DNA of 64,000 bases from Bacteroidota bacterium (GTDB lineage: Bacteria; Bacteroidota; Bacteroidia; Chitinophagales; BACL12). The stretch is from positions 1,088,501 to 1,152,500 of the forward strand of contig JADJJZ010000003.1 of the NCBI GenBank assembly GCA_016706255.1. Direction: 5' to 3'. Positions within the stretch are counted from its first letter, which is position 1. Each line of letters starts with the position of its first letter. A model generated the notes under the pieces. The model was not told the DNA's origin. It did no database searches and worked only from the letters and a program-made list of their open reading frames with translations. Below are positions 36,462 to 46,306 of the stretch, piece by piece. A program made the position numbers and the translations under genes.

Positions 36462-39077
36462 ATGGATGGCATGACTTATACCAGATACTCGGCTTTTATT
36501 TTATTAATTACCATTTGCACAGTTACTATATTTCGCAAAGGGGATAACGCTGTTTTTGAAAATGAAGAATTGGAAGAAATGGTTGCCAATGCAGAATTTG
36601 ATATTTTGCGCACTGCTGATCCTGCAACGGGAAAAATTCCATCCGGAAAAGTTATGGCTGCATTTAATACTTTAAAACAACGCGGATTTTATCAGCAGGA
36701 AAATAATTTATTTAAAACAGATGATTTAACCGGTTGGCACCAAATTGATGATTTTTTTCCGAGTTTGGCGGTTACAAAAATTACTTACGATCCATCGAAC
36801 ACTCAATTATTTTATTTCTGCACCGGTGAAGGCTGGTTTAATGCAGATGCTGCAAAAGGAGCCGGCGTTTTTAAATCGGAAGATGGCGGAACAACCTGGT
36901 TTCAATTAACATCAACTGCAAATCCAACATTTGATTATTGTCAGGATATGGTTGTGCATCCGATTACAGGTGCAATATATGTCGGCACACGCACAGGAGG
37001 ATTGCAACGTTCAAGCGACGGCGGTGCAACATGGGAAAAAGTGTTGGGCTTTGGCGTAGGTGCATCAAAAAACAGTATTTGTGAAATTGAATTAACAGCA
37101 GATGGTGGTTTATTTGTAGGTATCGGAATTTTTGATACAGATGGTATTTATTATTCACCAAGTGGTGATGCAGGAACATTTGTAAAACAAACTTCAGGTT
37201 TACCTGCTTCCGGTTATTTCAGAATTAAAATGGCAACTGCAAAATCGGATGCGAATACTGCATACAGTGTTTTTTGTAATAATACCGATTATAAAATAAA
37301 AGGCATTTATAAAACAACAAATAAAGGTGCTACGTGGACGGAAATAAATCGCCCGGAAAATAATTATGAATTTGCAGCGAAGCAGGCTTGGTATGATTTA
37401 TCACTTGCTGTTGATCCGAATAATGCCGATGTAGTTGCCATGGGTGGCTTGCACGTTTGGCGCAGTCGCGATGGCGGCAATAGCTGGGAACGTATGACTA
37501 CCGGTGGTTTGGACAGTGTGCTGATTAGATATATGCATGTGGATCAACATGAAATTACATTTAAAAATTCGGATGAAGTTTATTTTGGTAATGATGGTGG
37601 CATTTTTGCGACAACAAATTTTACAGATGAACATCCATTTATTTACGATAAAAATTATGGTTACAATGTAACACAATTTTATTCTGTTGCAATTCATCCT
37701 GAAAATGGCAATCCACAATTAATGGGTGGCACACAGGACAATGGTACACCTTTTACTTTTGACTGGGGCATTGCACCATATAAAATGGTAAGTGGAGGAG
37801 ATGGTGCATTTACAGCATTTAATTATGCTAACACGGAAAAATTTTATACTGCTTCACAATTGCGGAGATTATTTCGTTTTGATAATGGCGGATTGGAATT
37901 TCCGGATACCATTACGAATCCTGCATTAACAGATAATAATACTTTATTTATAAATCCGTTTGATATTGATGCATCGGACCCTGAGGTAATTTATCAGTGT
38001 TCGAATATTGGCATTTGGCGATTAAAAAATGCATCTACTGCTGATACCAGTGCGTGGGAAAAAGCTTCGAATTTAAATGGTGTTTTATCGGCAATCGGTT
38101 CATCTCCGGCAGCACCCGGAGTTTTATTTATTGGAAGAAGTTCAGGCACCGGTGATATTTACCGATTAAATGATGCTTATACTTCTGATTTTACAACTAC
38201 ACCATTTAATGCAGACCCATTTGATTCATTGCCAGATGCGGCATTTTTAAGTACCATTTATTGCAGCAGTATTGTTGTAGATGTAAATGATGCCAACCAT
38301 GTAATTGTAACATATTCGAATTTTAATATTAAAAGTATTTGGGAGAGTTTTGATGCCCTTGCATTTGAACCACACTGGCATTGTATTGAAGGCGATTTGC
38401 CTGATTTACCTGTGTATTGGAGTGCAATTCATCCTGATTATCCTGATGTGGTTTATATTGCAACTGAGTTAGGTGTATTTTATACCGACCATGTTGATGG
38501 ATATGCTACACATTGGATGCCATGTTCAAGTTTTCCAATTGTAAGAACAGATATGTTGCGTATTCGTGTCGCTGATAAAAAAATAGTTGCTGCAACACAT
38601 GGCCGCGGATTATGGGAATCGTTTTTATCGGGACCTGAAGGCATCAATAATATTTTATGGCGCGACCGCGGACCAAATAATATTGGGGGAAGAACACGCA
38701 CAATTATGATTGACCCTAACGACCCGACAGGTAAAACGGTTTGGGCAGGAAGTGTTGGCGGCGGGTTATGGAAAACGACGGATATTGATGCGGTGTCTGT
38801 TAATGAAACGGAAAATGAAATGGATTTAAATTTATCTTTATTTCCGAACCCGGCACACACAAATGTGCAAATTAATTTTACACAAAACGGTATGTATCAA
38901 CCGCTTATTTATGTGATTGATATGTATGGTAAACAAATAACTTCGATAGCCGCATCAAAAACAAATGGAACACAAATAATTAACTGGGAAATTCCAAATC
39001 ATCTGGCGAACGGGAATTATTTTATTGTTGCTGTTTCCGGAAATAACAAAATTGTTAGGTCTTTGGTAATTCTTTAA
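36462..39077 (+). CDS. Secreted Asp-box (BNR/sortilin-like) protein with T9SS tail
   Basis: 871 residues. N-terminal signal/anchor segment (about 8-24), then a large beta-propeller region with Asp-box motifs: SEDGGTTW (about 139), SSDGGATW (about 184), TTNKGATW (about 287) and SRDGGNSW (about 340), as in sialidase/VPS10-like propellers. A T9SS type A sorting domain is at the end (LFPNPAHTNVQINF to SLVIL). The ATG at 36471 is an alternative start. No catalytic sialidase residues were identified, so binding or adhesion is as likely as hydrolysis. Confidence 0.82.
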   Translation: MDGMTYTRYSAFILLITICTVTIFRKGDNAVFENEELEEMVANAEFDILRTADPATGKIPSGKVMAAFNTLKQRGFYQQENNLFKTDDLTGWHQIDDFFPSLAVTKITYDPSNTQLFYFCTGEGWFNADAAKGAGVFKSEDGGTTWFQLTSTANPTFDYCQDMVVHPITGAIYVGTRTGGLQRSSDGGATWEKVLGFGVGASKNSICEIELTADGGLFVGIGIFDTDGIYYSPSGDAGTFVKQTSGLPASGYFRIKMATAKSDANTAYSVFCNNTDYKIKGIYKTTNKGATWTEINRPENNYEFAAKQAWYDLSLAVDPNNADVVAMGGLHVWRSRDGGNSWERMTTGGLDSVLIRYMHVDQHEITFKNSDEVYFGNDGGIFATTNFTDEHPFIYDKNYGYNVTQFYSVAIHPENGNPQLMGGTQDNGTPFTFDWGIAPYKMVSGGDGAFTAFNYANTEKFYTASQLRRLFRFDNGGLEFPDTITNPALTDNNTLFINPFDIDASDPEVIYQCSNIGIWRLKNASTADTSAWEKASNLNGVLSAIGSSPAAPGVLFIGRSSGTGDIYRLNDAYTSDFTTTPFNADPFDSLPDAAFLSTIYCSSIVVDVNDANHVIVTYSNFNIKSIWESFDALAFEPHWHCIEGDLPDLPVYWSAIHPDYPDVVYIATELGVFYTDHVDGYATHWMPCSSFPIVRTDMLRIRVADKKIVAATHGRGLWESFLSGPEGINNILWRDRGPNNIGGRTRTIMIDPNDPTGKTVWAGSVGGGLWKTTDIDAVSVNETENEMDLNLSLFPNPAHTNVQINFTQNGMYQPLIYVIDMYGKQITSIAASKTNGTQIINWEIPNHLANGNYFIVAVSGNNKIVRSLVIL

Positions 39078-39133
39078 AAGTATTTACTAAATATTGCCAG
39101 GAACTAATTTTTATCTGAAATTGTTTCATCAAC

Positions 39134-39397
39134 ATGAACAATTACACGCCCATAAGTTGTAGTTTTTATGATGAGCTGGAAGCGCTTGCTACCAGAAAGG
39201 AAAGGGTTATTATTGAATATTACGATTCGATAGACGACAAAATATCCGCTCCACCTGTAATTAAAACGGTTGAAGGTTTTATAAAAAATCTCTTTACAAA
39301 ATCTAAAGAAGAATTTGTTGAATTGGATAATGCATTTATTATCCGGCTCGATAAAATTGTAGCAGTAAACGGTAAAATAATGCGCTTGTATTGTTAA
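39134..39397 (+). CDS. Rof-like (Rho-binding antiterminator family) protein
   Basis: 87 residues. The beginning YTPISCSFYDELEALATRKERVIIEYYD and the ending FVELDNAFIIRLDKIVAVNG follow the pattern of Rof/YaeO proteins, which have an Sm-like fold and inhibit Rho in E. coli. The middle is longer and Lys-rich (VEGFIKNLFTKSKEEF). Assignment is by eye and moderate. Convergent with ychF, 15 bases apart. Confidence 0.6.
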   Translation: MNNYTPISCSFYDELEALATRKERVIIEYYDSIDDKISAPPVIKTVEGFIKNLFTKSKEEFVELDNAFIIRLDKIVAVNGKIMRLYC

Positions 39398-39412
39398 AAT
39401 ACAAAACGGCTA

Positions 39413-40510
39413 TTAAACGTTAAAACGGAAGTGCATTACATCACCATCGGTAACAACGTATTCTTTTCCTTCCACATTTAATTTTCCGGCTTCTTTGCAT
39501 GCAGCTTCGGAGCCATAATGGATAAAATCGGCATATTTAATTACCTCTGCACGAATAAATCCTTTTTCAAAATCGGAATGGATAACACCTGCAGCCTGTG
39601 GAGCGGTCATACCTTTGTGGATGGTCCATGCGCGCACTTCTTTTACACCGGCTGTGAAATAGGTAATCAGATTTAACAAACGGTAACCTGCGCGTATGAG
39701 CACATTTAATCCGCTTTCAGCTAATCCTAAATCTTCGAGGAACAATTGTTTATCTTCAAAACTTTCCAATTGAGCAATTTCGCTTTCAATATTAGCACTT
39801 ACTACAATAACCTCAGCTTCTTCATCTTTAACTGATTCACGTAATTTGCGGACAAAATCGTTTTCAGTTTTTAAATCTTTTTCTTCAACATTACACACAT
39901 AAATTACCGGCTTAATGGTTAATAAAAATAAATCGCCGATTAATTTTATTCCTTCTTCATCCATTACTAAACTGCGTGCACTTTTTCCTTGTTCAAGGTG
40001 TGCTTTATAGGCTAATAATACTTCGGTTAATTTTTTTGCATCCTTATCGCCGATTTGAGCAGCGCGCTGACTTTTTCCTAAACGTGTTTCAATGGTATCG
40101 AGGTCTTTTAACTGCAATTCGTAATCAATAATTTCTTTATCGCGAATCGGGTCAACATTACCATGCACATGCACAATATTCGGATCATCAAAACATCTTA
40201 CCACATGAATAATGGCATCTGTTTCGCGGATATTTGCCAAAAATTTATTGCCCAAACCTTCGCCTTTGGAGGCACCTTTAACCAAACCGGCAATGTCCAC
40301 AAATTCGATGGTAGTTGGCACCACACGTTCAGGAATTACCAGTGATTCCAGTTTTGTTAAACGCGGATCCGGTACCGTAACAACACCAACATTGGGTTCT
40401 ATTGTACAGAAAGGGAAATTTGCTGCCTGCGCTTTTGCACTCGACAAAGCATTAAACAACGTTGATTTGCCCACATTCGGAAGGCCTACGATACCACATT
40501 TAAGCGCCAT
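39413..40510 (-). CDS. ychF: Redox-regulated ATPase YchF (OBG family)
   Basis: 365 residues, full length. P-loop GLPNVGKST at residues 8-16, FPFCTIEPNVGVV, switch II DIAGLVKGASKGEGLGNKFL, and the C-terminal TGS-like domain (RAWTIHKGMTAPQAAGVIHSDFEKGFIRAEV). A conserved, ribosome-associated ATPase of the OBG GTPase family. Confidence 0.97.
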   Translation of the reverse strand: MALKCGIVGLPNVGKSTLFNALSSAKAQAANFPFCTIEPNVGVVTVPDPRLTKLESLVIPERVVPTTIEFVDIAGLVKGASKGEGLGNKFLANIRETDAIIHVVRCFDDPNIVHVHGNVDPIRDKEIIDYELQLKDLDTIETRLGKSQRAAQIGDKDAKKLTEVLLAYKAHLEQGKSARSLVMDEEGIKLIGDLFLLTIKPVIYVCNVEEKDLKTENDFVRKLRESVKDEEAEVIVVSANIESEIAQLESFEDKQLFLEDLGLAESGLNVLIRAGYRLLNLITYFTAGVKEVRAWTIHKGMTAPQAAGVIHSDFEKGFIRAEVIKYADFIHYGSEAACKEAGKLNVEGKEYVVTDGDVMHFRFNV

Positions 40511-40587
40511 TTTTTTGGATTTGAGGCCGCAAAGATAGGGATTAGTTTGCAGAGTGCCCGCAAAAGCATCAGGTTTGGGATATGGGC

Positions 40588-40621
40588 CAAAAAAAAGAGA
40601 CTGTCCGATTAAGACAGCCCC
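40588..40621 (-). terminator. Terminator after the PKD protein gene
   Basis: On the minus strand GGGGCTGTC / GACAGTCTC pair (two G-T pairs) around a 7-base loop and are followed by a run of T, 28 bases after the stop codon of the PKD protein. Confidence 0.85.
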
Positions 40622-40648
40622 TCCGTGTATTTGTAGTTGGTTTGGAAA

Positions 40649-42892
40649 TCAATGTTGAATAACAAACGGTTTTATGCCGCTTGCATCATCTGTATTTATC
40701 TGAATAAAATATAATCCTTCGGGATACATTGAAATATCAATAGTTGCAGATTGCACAATATTTAATTCCTGCAATTTTTGACCGAGGTGATTTAATAATA
40801 CCGCATTACTTTCAATACCGGTTGAAATGGTAATTGCTGCATCAGCCGGATTAGGGGTAATTGAAAAAGTAAGTGTATTTAAATCGGTAATGCTGTTGAA
40901 ACTTACCAGTTTACAACTGAAACTTTCGCCAGCAACATTTCCTGCTGTTAAACAAACTGTATAAGCTGTTGGTGCAGGATAAAAATGTGAAGGATTTTGT
41001 TCGGTAGAACTTCCGCCATCACCAAAATCCCAATCCCAATAATCAGGCAAATTAGTAGATAAATCGGTAAATGTTACAGTGGTTCCTGAAATCGCATAAG
41101 AGAAATCGACAACAGGTGTTTTAGGTGTATTGCTGATGGTAACATCTTTACAAACTGTGGCATCACCTTCTGCATTACTAGCTGTTAAACAAACACTATA
41201 AGTGCCATCTTCAACAAATGTATGTGTCGGATTTTGTTCAGTGCTGGTTCCACCATCATTAAAATCCCAATCCCATGATGTTGGTGTATTAATACTAAGG
41301 TCTGTAAAATTAACTACAGGGTCGCCTGTGAATGAAAAATTGGCAACAGGAACGGCATATACATCAATAGTAACAAAATCGCAATAGGTATCACCGGCTA
41401 TTACATTTGATGCAGTGAGACATACGTTGAATGTGCCATTCGTTAAAAATGTATGCACCGGATTTTGATCGGTGCTTGTTGTGCCATCACCGAAATCCCA
41501 ATACCAGGTATCAGGATCATTGGTAGATAAATCGGTAAAATTAATTGTAGGTTCAACAACGCCTGTATAGCTGTATAATGCTTCCGGAGCGCCTGTTAAT
41601 TCAGTTGTTACTACGCGGAAATGAAAATCACCAACCAGTTCACTCCAACCGAATGCAGTTTGAATATAACTTCTGTTAGTAACCAATGTGCTGGTATAAG
41701 AAACCCATGCTAATCCGCCCGGAACAGTATAGCCGATAAATACATCGCCATAAATACCTTCCAGTTCGGGAATACCACGTAAGTCAACTCTGGTTCCGCG
41801 ATTAGGTTCCGGTAAAGTTGGTTCCGGAGTTACATAAAATGGTGTAATGATGTCAGCGCCGGGATAACCTGAACCGTCATCAGCCCAGATATGAAATTGA
41901 ATATCATCGTTCGGACGCATGTAGTCTGTATAATTTTGAATGATAGCAGTAACAACATCCGTTTCACCTGTTAATGTAACTTTTACTGCTGCTGAAATAT
42001 ATCCTGTGGCACTGGTGGTACCGATATCTGCAACAAAATCTATTAAACCATCATCATAACCGATATAATTTCCGGCAACGTATTCATAATTTGGCGAAGT
42101 AGCGGTGTTTGGCATAAAGAAATCATCGATTGCTTCGATATAATATGTTACCCAAGTTCCGGGTGTTAATTCCGGAATTTCATAAGCATATAAATCGCCC
42201 ACCACATTGATTCCATCAACACTTAAAAATGGACCACCATCGGCGCTGTAATATAAGGTTGTAGATGCAATACCGGATGCATCAATTAATTCCGCTTCAA
42301 GTGTGTTTGAACCCAAAGTGCCTTCATACAAATTAGTTGGTGTATGTAAGATAAGTGGTGGAGATGCATCAACATTATACGTTGTAACAACGATATCATC
42401 TAAATACAATCCATCCACATTATAAGCAGCATCGCTTTCGAAACGGAAACGTAAACGAACGGTTGGTGAGCCGACAAATGCGCCAAGTGGCACTGTATAT
42501 TCGGTCCAGTCGAAAAAACCTTCACCGTTAAAAACATAAATATTAGTCCATTCAACACCACCATCTGTAGAGGCATCGAGGTAAACATAGTCGAAACCGG
42601 TTTCCAGGTCTACCAATGCCTGAATTTTAACATCGGCATCCAAAGCAGAGGATAAATCGATGTCAACTGCCAGTGCAGCCTCCGAACTAAAGAAGTCGGG
42701 ATAATTGCCATCGGGACTATCGGTAAAACAATGAGTCGGGCTGAAAGCCTCGGTTGTTGTGGTATTCCACAAGCCTGTGTAAGTCCAGTTGCCAAGCCCG
42801 CTTTCAAAGTCGTCGCTGAAAACAACAACCTGCGCAGTAGCTCTAAACATGAATACACAAACGAAAAGTGAGAAGTAGAAATTTCTTTTCAT
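40649..42892 (-). CDS. Secreted PKD-repeat protein with T9SS tail
   Basis: 747 residues. Signal peptide (1-20), an N-terminal jelly-roll domain of the MAM/immune-inhibitor-A type (DDFESGLGNWTYTGLWN ... DGLYLDDIVV, about 24-172), a middle region resembling Ig-like and lectin-type folds (about 175-430), three PKD domains (each with WDFGDGxTSTxQNPxHTF, about 435-655), and a T9SS sorting domain (FSITPNPADAAITIST to the end). No catalytic domain was recognised; an adhesin or accessory matrix protein is most likely. Confidence 0.85.
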   Translation of the reverse strand: MKRNFYFSLFVCVFMFRATAQVVVFSDDFESGLGNWTYTGLWNTTTTEAFSPTHCFTDSPDGNYPDFFSSEAALAVDIDLSSALDADVKIQALVDLETGFDYVYLDASTDGGVEWTNIYVFNGEGFFDWTEYTVPLGAFVGSPTVRLRFRFESDAAYNVDGLYLDDIVVTTYNVDASPPLILHTPTNLYEGTLGSNTLEAELIDASGIASTTLYYSADGGPFLSVDGINVVGDLYAYEIPELTPGTWVTYYIEAIDDFFMPNTATSPNYEYVAGNYIGYDDGLIDFVADIGTTSATGYISAAVKVTLTGETDVVTAIIQNYTDYMRPNDDIQFHIWADDGSGYPGADIITPFYVTPEPTLPEPNRGTRVDLRGIPELEGIYGDVFIGYTVPGGLAWVSYTSTLVTNRSYIQTAFGWSELVGDFHFRVVTTELTGAPEALYSYTGVVEPTINFTDLSTNDPDTWYWDFGDGTTSTDQNPVHTFLTNGTFNVCLTASNVIAGDTYCDFVTIDVYAVPVANFSFTGDPVVNFTDLSINTPTSWDWDFNDGGTSTEQNPTHTFVEDGTYSVCLTASNAEGDATVCKDVTISNTPKTPVVDFSYAISGTTVTFTDLSTNLPDYWDWDFGDGGSSTEQNPSHFYPAPTAYTVCLTAGNVAGESFSCKLVSFNSITDLNTLTFSITPNPADAAITISTGIESNAVLLNHLGQKLQELNIVQSATIDISMYPEGLYFIQINTDDASGIKPFVIQH

Positions 42893-42999
42893 GATATGCA
42901 GTTTTGATTAATTTCAATTAAAGATAAAACATTTTGGGTTTTTGGCAGGCATTTCGCTGTAAAAGTTTGCCGCTTGCAGCCATAAAGGTGATTTGTGGT

Positions 43000-43007
43000 T
43001 ACCTTTG
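43000..43007 (+). promoter_or_regulatory. -7 box TACCTTTG of the TPR gene
   Basis: Matches TAnnTTTG and lies 21 bases before the ATG at 43029; no good -33 TTTG at the usual spacing. Confidence 0.45.
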
Positions 43008-43028
43008 CAAAAAAAACGGCCGGCTATC

Positions 43029-43838
43029 ATGAAGAATTGGTTATTAGTAATATTTATGTTTTTTGCAGTTAATGTGTTTGCACAAACTGCTGATCAATGG
43101 TTTGAAACCGGTTATGATAAATACGAAAATCATGATTACACGGGTGCTATTTCCGATTATACCGAATGTATTATGCTGGCACCTGAATTTCCGGAGGCAT
43201 ATTTTAACCGTGGATTAAGTAATTTTTTTGCCGGATTTTATGATGCGGCAATTTTTGACTTTAATCAGGTGGTTATGTTAAAACCCGGTGAAGCAAAAGC
43301 ATATTATTGGAAAGGATATACACTTGCAGAACAAGGCAAACCGGATGAAGCAATTGGTGCTTATACCAAAGCATTATATTATGACCCGGGTTATGTGGAT
43401 GCATTTTTTGCAAGAGCAAATACAAGATATAGTTTAGGGTTATATACTGAGGCACTTGAAGATTTTAATAAAGTGCTGGTATTACAAAATAATTTTGCAG
43501 ATGCCATTTACAACAGAGGTTTATGTTTGCTTGCTTTAAAAACGTATGCCGCTGCTTTGCAGGATTTTTCTAAAGTTGTTGAGTTAGATCAAAACGATAG
43601 TGATGCCTGGTATTATATCGGATTTATTTATAATCAGACCAATAAATATGATCAGGCAATTATTGCATTAACCAAAGTGCTAACTATTGAACCATCTGCT
43701 TCTGATGCTTATTTTCAGCGGGGTTTGGCCTGGTTTAACTTAATGAAAGATGAAGATGCCTGCACCGATTGGAGTGAAGGAATTTTACTCGAAAATGAAA
43801 TGTGCAAAAAGATGTACGATGCTGAATGTGTTCAGTAA
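43029..43838 (+). CDS. Periplasmic TPR protein
   Basis: 269 residues from the ATG at 43029, which starts the signal peptide MKNWLLVIFMFFAVNVFAQ. The rest is six or so TPR units (for example AISDYTECIMLAPEFPEAYFNRGL, EAIGAYTKALYYDPGYVDAFFARA, QAIIALTKVLTIEPSASDAYFQRGL). A scaffold for protein contacts; partner unknown. It converges with another TPR gene with no bases between the stop codons. Confidence 0.85.
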   Translation: MKNWLLVIFMFFAVNVFAQTADQWFETGYDKYENHDYTGAISDYTECIMLAPEFPEAYFNRGLSNFFAGFYDAAIFDFNQVVMLKPGEAKAYYWKGYTLAEQGKPDEAIGAYTKALYYDPGYVDAFFARANTRYSLGLYTEALEDFNKVLVLQNNFADAIYNRGLCLLALKTYAAALQDFSKVVELDQNDSDAWYYIGFIYNQTNKYDQAIIALTKVLTIEPSASDAYFQRGLAWFNLMKDEDACTDWSEGILLENEMCKKMYDAECVQ

Positions 43839-44435
43839 TTATTCAGCATTATTACAATATGTAGCAATAATCGCTGGCGCACTTTCGTAACCATAACTGT
43901 CGGCTTTATTTAATAATTCGCAAGCCATTTCTGAATCACCCATTTGTAATTTAAGAATGCCGTAATTATAATTACCCATTGCAAAATTCGGGTCGTATTT
44001 TAACATGATTTTAAAATCTGTTTCAGCATCATTTAGCAATCCTTTTCTTGCTTTACATAAACCACGCTGATTGTAAATATTTTTATTTTCAGGATCAAAT
44101 TGTGCGGCGGAATCAAATGTTTTTATTGCATCATCAAATTTCTCCTGATAATATTGCGCTAATCCCAAATTATATAAAATTTCAGCATTTTGTAAATCAT
44201 ACAATAAGCCTACACGAAATTTACTTTCCGCACCTGCGTAGTCACCGGCAATTGCCGCTTCTAATCCCTGCGATAAATAATATGCTGCCATATCTTTATT
44301 GGAAATAGAGCTGGTTTCTCCGTTTACAGTAAATATGATGCTGTCTTCCTGGGCAGTTACTTTTATTTCTTCAGCCGGTTGAGCGAAAGTGCTGATAGTC
44401 AGCATTATGCATGTTACAAGGATAGTATATTTCAT
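43839..44435 (-). CDS. Periplasmic TPR protein
   Basis: 198 residues, signal peptide MKYTILVTCIMLTISTFAQ, then three to four TPR units (AAIAGDYAGAESKFRVGLLYDLQNAEILYNLGLAQYY, FDDAIKTFDSAAQFDPENKNIYNQRGLCKA, LLNDAETDFKIMLKYDPNFAMGNYNYGIL). Same protein type as the gene that converges on it; the two may be distant paralogues. The 290 bases upstream hold no recognised feature. Confidence 0.82.
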   Translation of the reverse strand: MKYTILVTCIMLTISTFAQPAEEIKVTAQEDSIIFTVNGETSSISNKDMAAYYLSQGLEAAIAGDYAGAESKFRVGLLYDLQNAEILYNLGLAQYYQEKFDDAIKTFDSAAQFDPENKNIYNQRGLCKARKGLLNDAETDFKIMLKYDPNFAMGNYNYGILKLQMGDSEMACELLNKADSYGYESAPAIIATYCNNAE

Positions 44436-44725
44436 TATATTGATTTAAGGTTAAAACAAATTAACGGAAAAATGCCGATAATATTTCCAAATTAAACCAT
44501 AAAATGCGGATACCGGAATGTAAGTAATTGATAATTAATGATTTAATCTATCAATAAATTTTGTGTGAACTGAAAGTTGCCTTTAAAGATAAAATTGTGA
44601 AATGCACGTGCACGGATTAATGGCGAATGTATCTCAAGCGTAAATACATCCGACAATATACAATTATTTTGTGCCTTAAATTATTTGCACAGATTTCGTA
44701 ATTCAGAAATACAACTTTAGGAAAA

Positions 44726-46213
44726 TCACATCCTATTTAATTTCCATTTACTGATTTGTTTTTGCGACGGCGTATTGATTGCTGCAGGAGCAGTTGCTTT
44801 ATCCAATAAAATTGTTGCAAACAAACCCGCTATTTTTTCTTCTTCAGCATTACTTTGTTTTAATGCATCAGGAGTAAAATAGGTTTCAATAAATTTAGTA
44901 TCAAACTGACCGGATAAAAATGCATGATGTTGCATTACATATTTACCAAAAGGAAGCGTTGTTGCTACACCTGAAATTTGATAATCATCAATAGCACGAA
45001 TCATTTTTTTGCAGGCTAATTCACGCGTTGCAGCATGCACAATTAATTTCGATAAAAGCGGGTCATAATAAATCGGAATATCCATTCCCTCTTCATAACC
45101 ATCATCTACGCGCACACCATGCCCTTGTGGTCGGCGATAGGTAACTAATTTTCCGATATCCGGTAAAAAATTATTCGTAGGATCTTCTGCCGTTACGCGC
45201 AATTCAATAGCATGTCCGTGTATTTTTAAATCTTCTTGTTTAAATGATAATGGTGCACCTTCAGCAACTAAAATTTGTTCGCGGACTAAATCTAATCCTG
45301 TAATAAATTCCGTTACAGGATGTTCCACCTGTAAACGTGTATTCATTTCTAAAAAATAATAATTTAAATCGGCATCCACTAAAAATTCAACAGTTCCTGC
45401 TCCGCGATAATTACATGCTTTAGCGGCATTTACTGCGCTTTCGCCCATTGCTTTACGCATCGCTTCGCTTACAATAGAAGATGGTGCTTCTTCAACTAAT
45501 TTTTGATGACGGCGTTGAATACTACATTCGCGTTCAAATAAATAAACCACATTGCCATGCGTATCGGCTAATACCTGAATTTCAATATGTCGTGGCGAGG
45601 AAACAAATTTTTCTATAAAAACCGCATCACTACCAAAAGCAGATAATGCCTCACTCATTGCGCGATGCATTTGTTCTTCCAATTCGGCATCATTATTCAC
45701 CACGCGCATACCTTTTCCACCGCCGCCTGCACTTGCTTTAATTAAAATCGGATATCCGGCTTTTGCGGCTACAGCTTTTGCTTCCGCAACATCAACTATA
45801 GCGTGATCGGTGCCGGGCACCATTGGAATATTAAACTTTTTAGCAGCTTGTTTTGCAGAAAGTTTATCGCCCATCATATCAATACTTTCCGGGGTTGGGC
45901 CAATAAAAATAATTCCGTTGTCTTCAACTTTTTTCGCAAAAGTGGCATTCTCACTTAAAAAACCATAGCCTGGATGAATGGCATCTGCACCACTTAATTT
46001 AGCCACTTCAATTATTTTATCCATGAGCAAATAACTCTGGTTACTTTGTGGCGGACCAATATAATAAGCTTCATCTGCAAACTGCGTGTGGCGGGCATTT
46101 CGGTCGGCTTCTGAATAAACTGCTACCGTTTTAATACCCATTTCTTTGGCCGTACGCATTACCCTGATCGCAATTTCACCGCGATTCGCAACTAATATTT
46201 TGGTGATTTTCAT
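44726..46213 (-). CDS. accC: Biotin carboxylase subunit of acyl-CoA carboxylase
   Basis: 495 residues from ATG 46213 (MKITKILVANRGEIAIRVMR). Biotin carboxylase N-terminal domain, ATP-grasp with KASAGGGGKGMRVV, the catalytic FLEMNTRLQVEHPVTEFITG, and a C-terminal domain with a 45-residue tail ending QISKWKLNRM. It carboxylates biotin with bicarbonate and ATP. Canonical AccC is about 450 residues; the tail is typical of the propionyl-CoA-type carboxylases of Bacteroidota that use a separate biotin carrier protein. No carrier or carboxyltransferase gene lies in the window. Confidence 0.9.
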   Translation of the reverse strand: MKITKILVANRGEIAIRVMRTAKEMGIKTVAVYSEADRNARHTQFADEAYYIGPPQSNQSYLLMDKIIEVAKLSGADAIHPGYGFLSENATFAKKVEDNGIIFIGPTPESIDMMGDKLSAKQAAKKFNIPMVPGTDHAIVDVAEAKAVAAKAGYPILIKASAGGGGKGMRVVNNDAELEEQMHRAMSEALSAFGSDAVFIEKFVSSPRHIEIQVLADTHGNVVYLFERECSIQRRHQKLVEEAPSSIVSEAMRKAMGESAVNAAKACNYRGAGTVEFLVDADLNYYFLEMNTRLQVEHPVTEFITGLDLVREQILVAEGAPLSFKQEDLKIHGHAIELRVTAEDPTNNFLPDIGKLVTYRRPQGHGVRVDDGYEEGMDIPIYYDPLLSKLIVHAATRELACKKMIRAIDDYQISGVATTLPFGKYVMQHHAFLSGQFDTKFIETYFTPDALKQSNAEEEKIAGLFATILLDKATAPAAINTPSQKQISKWKLNRM

Positions 46214-46294
46214 GCTCAAAGTTAATTTTTTAAGCAGTATTCCGATAATGAAAATTGTAGACAACGCGTAAATTATTGAATTGCGGAATTGCCT

Positions 46295-46302
46295 TACCTT
46301 TG
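46295..46302 (+). promoter_or_regulatory. -7 box TACCTTTG at the ccmB start
   Basis: Exact TAnnTTTG, only 4 bases before the ATG at 46307, so the transcript would be nearly leaderless. No convincing -33 TTTG at the usual spacing. Confidence 0.45.
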
Positions 46303-46306
46303 TTGC

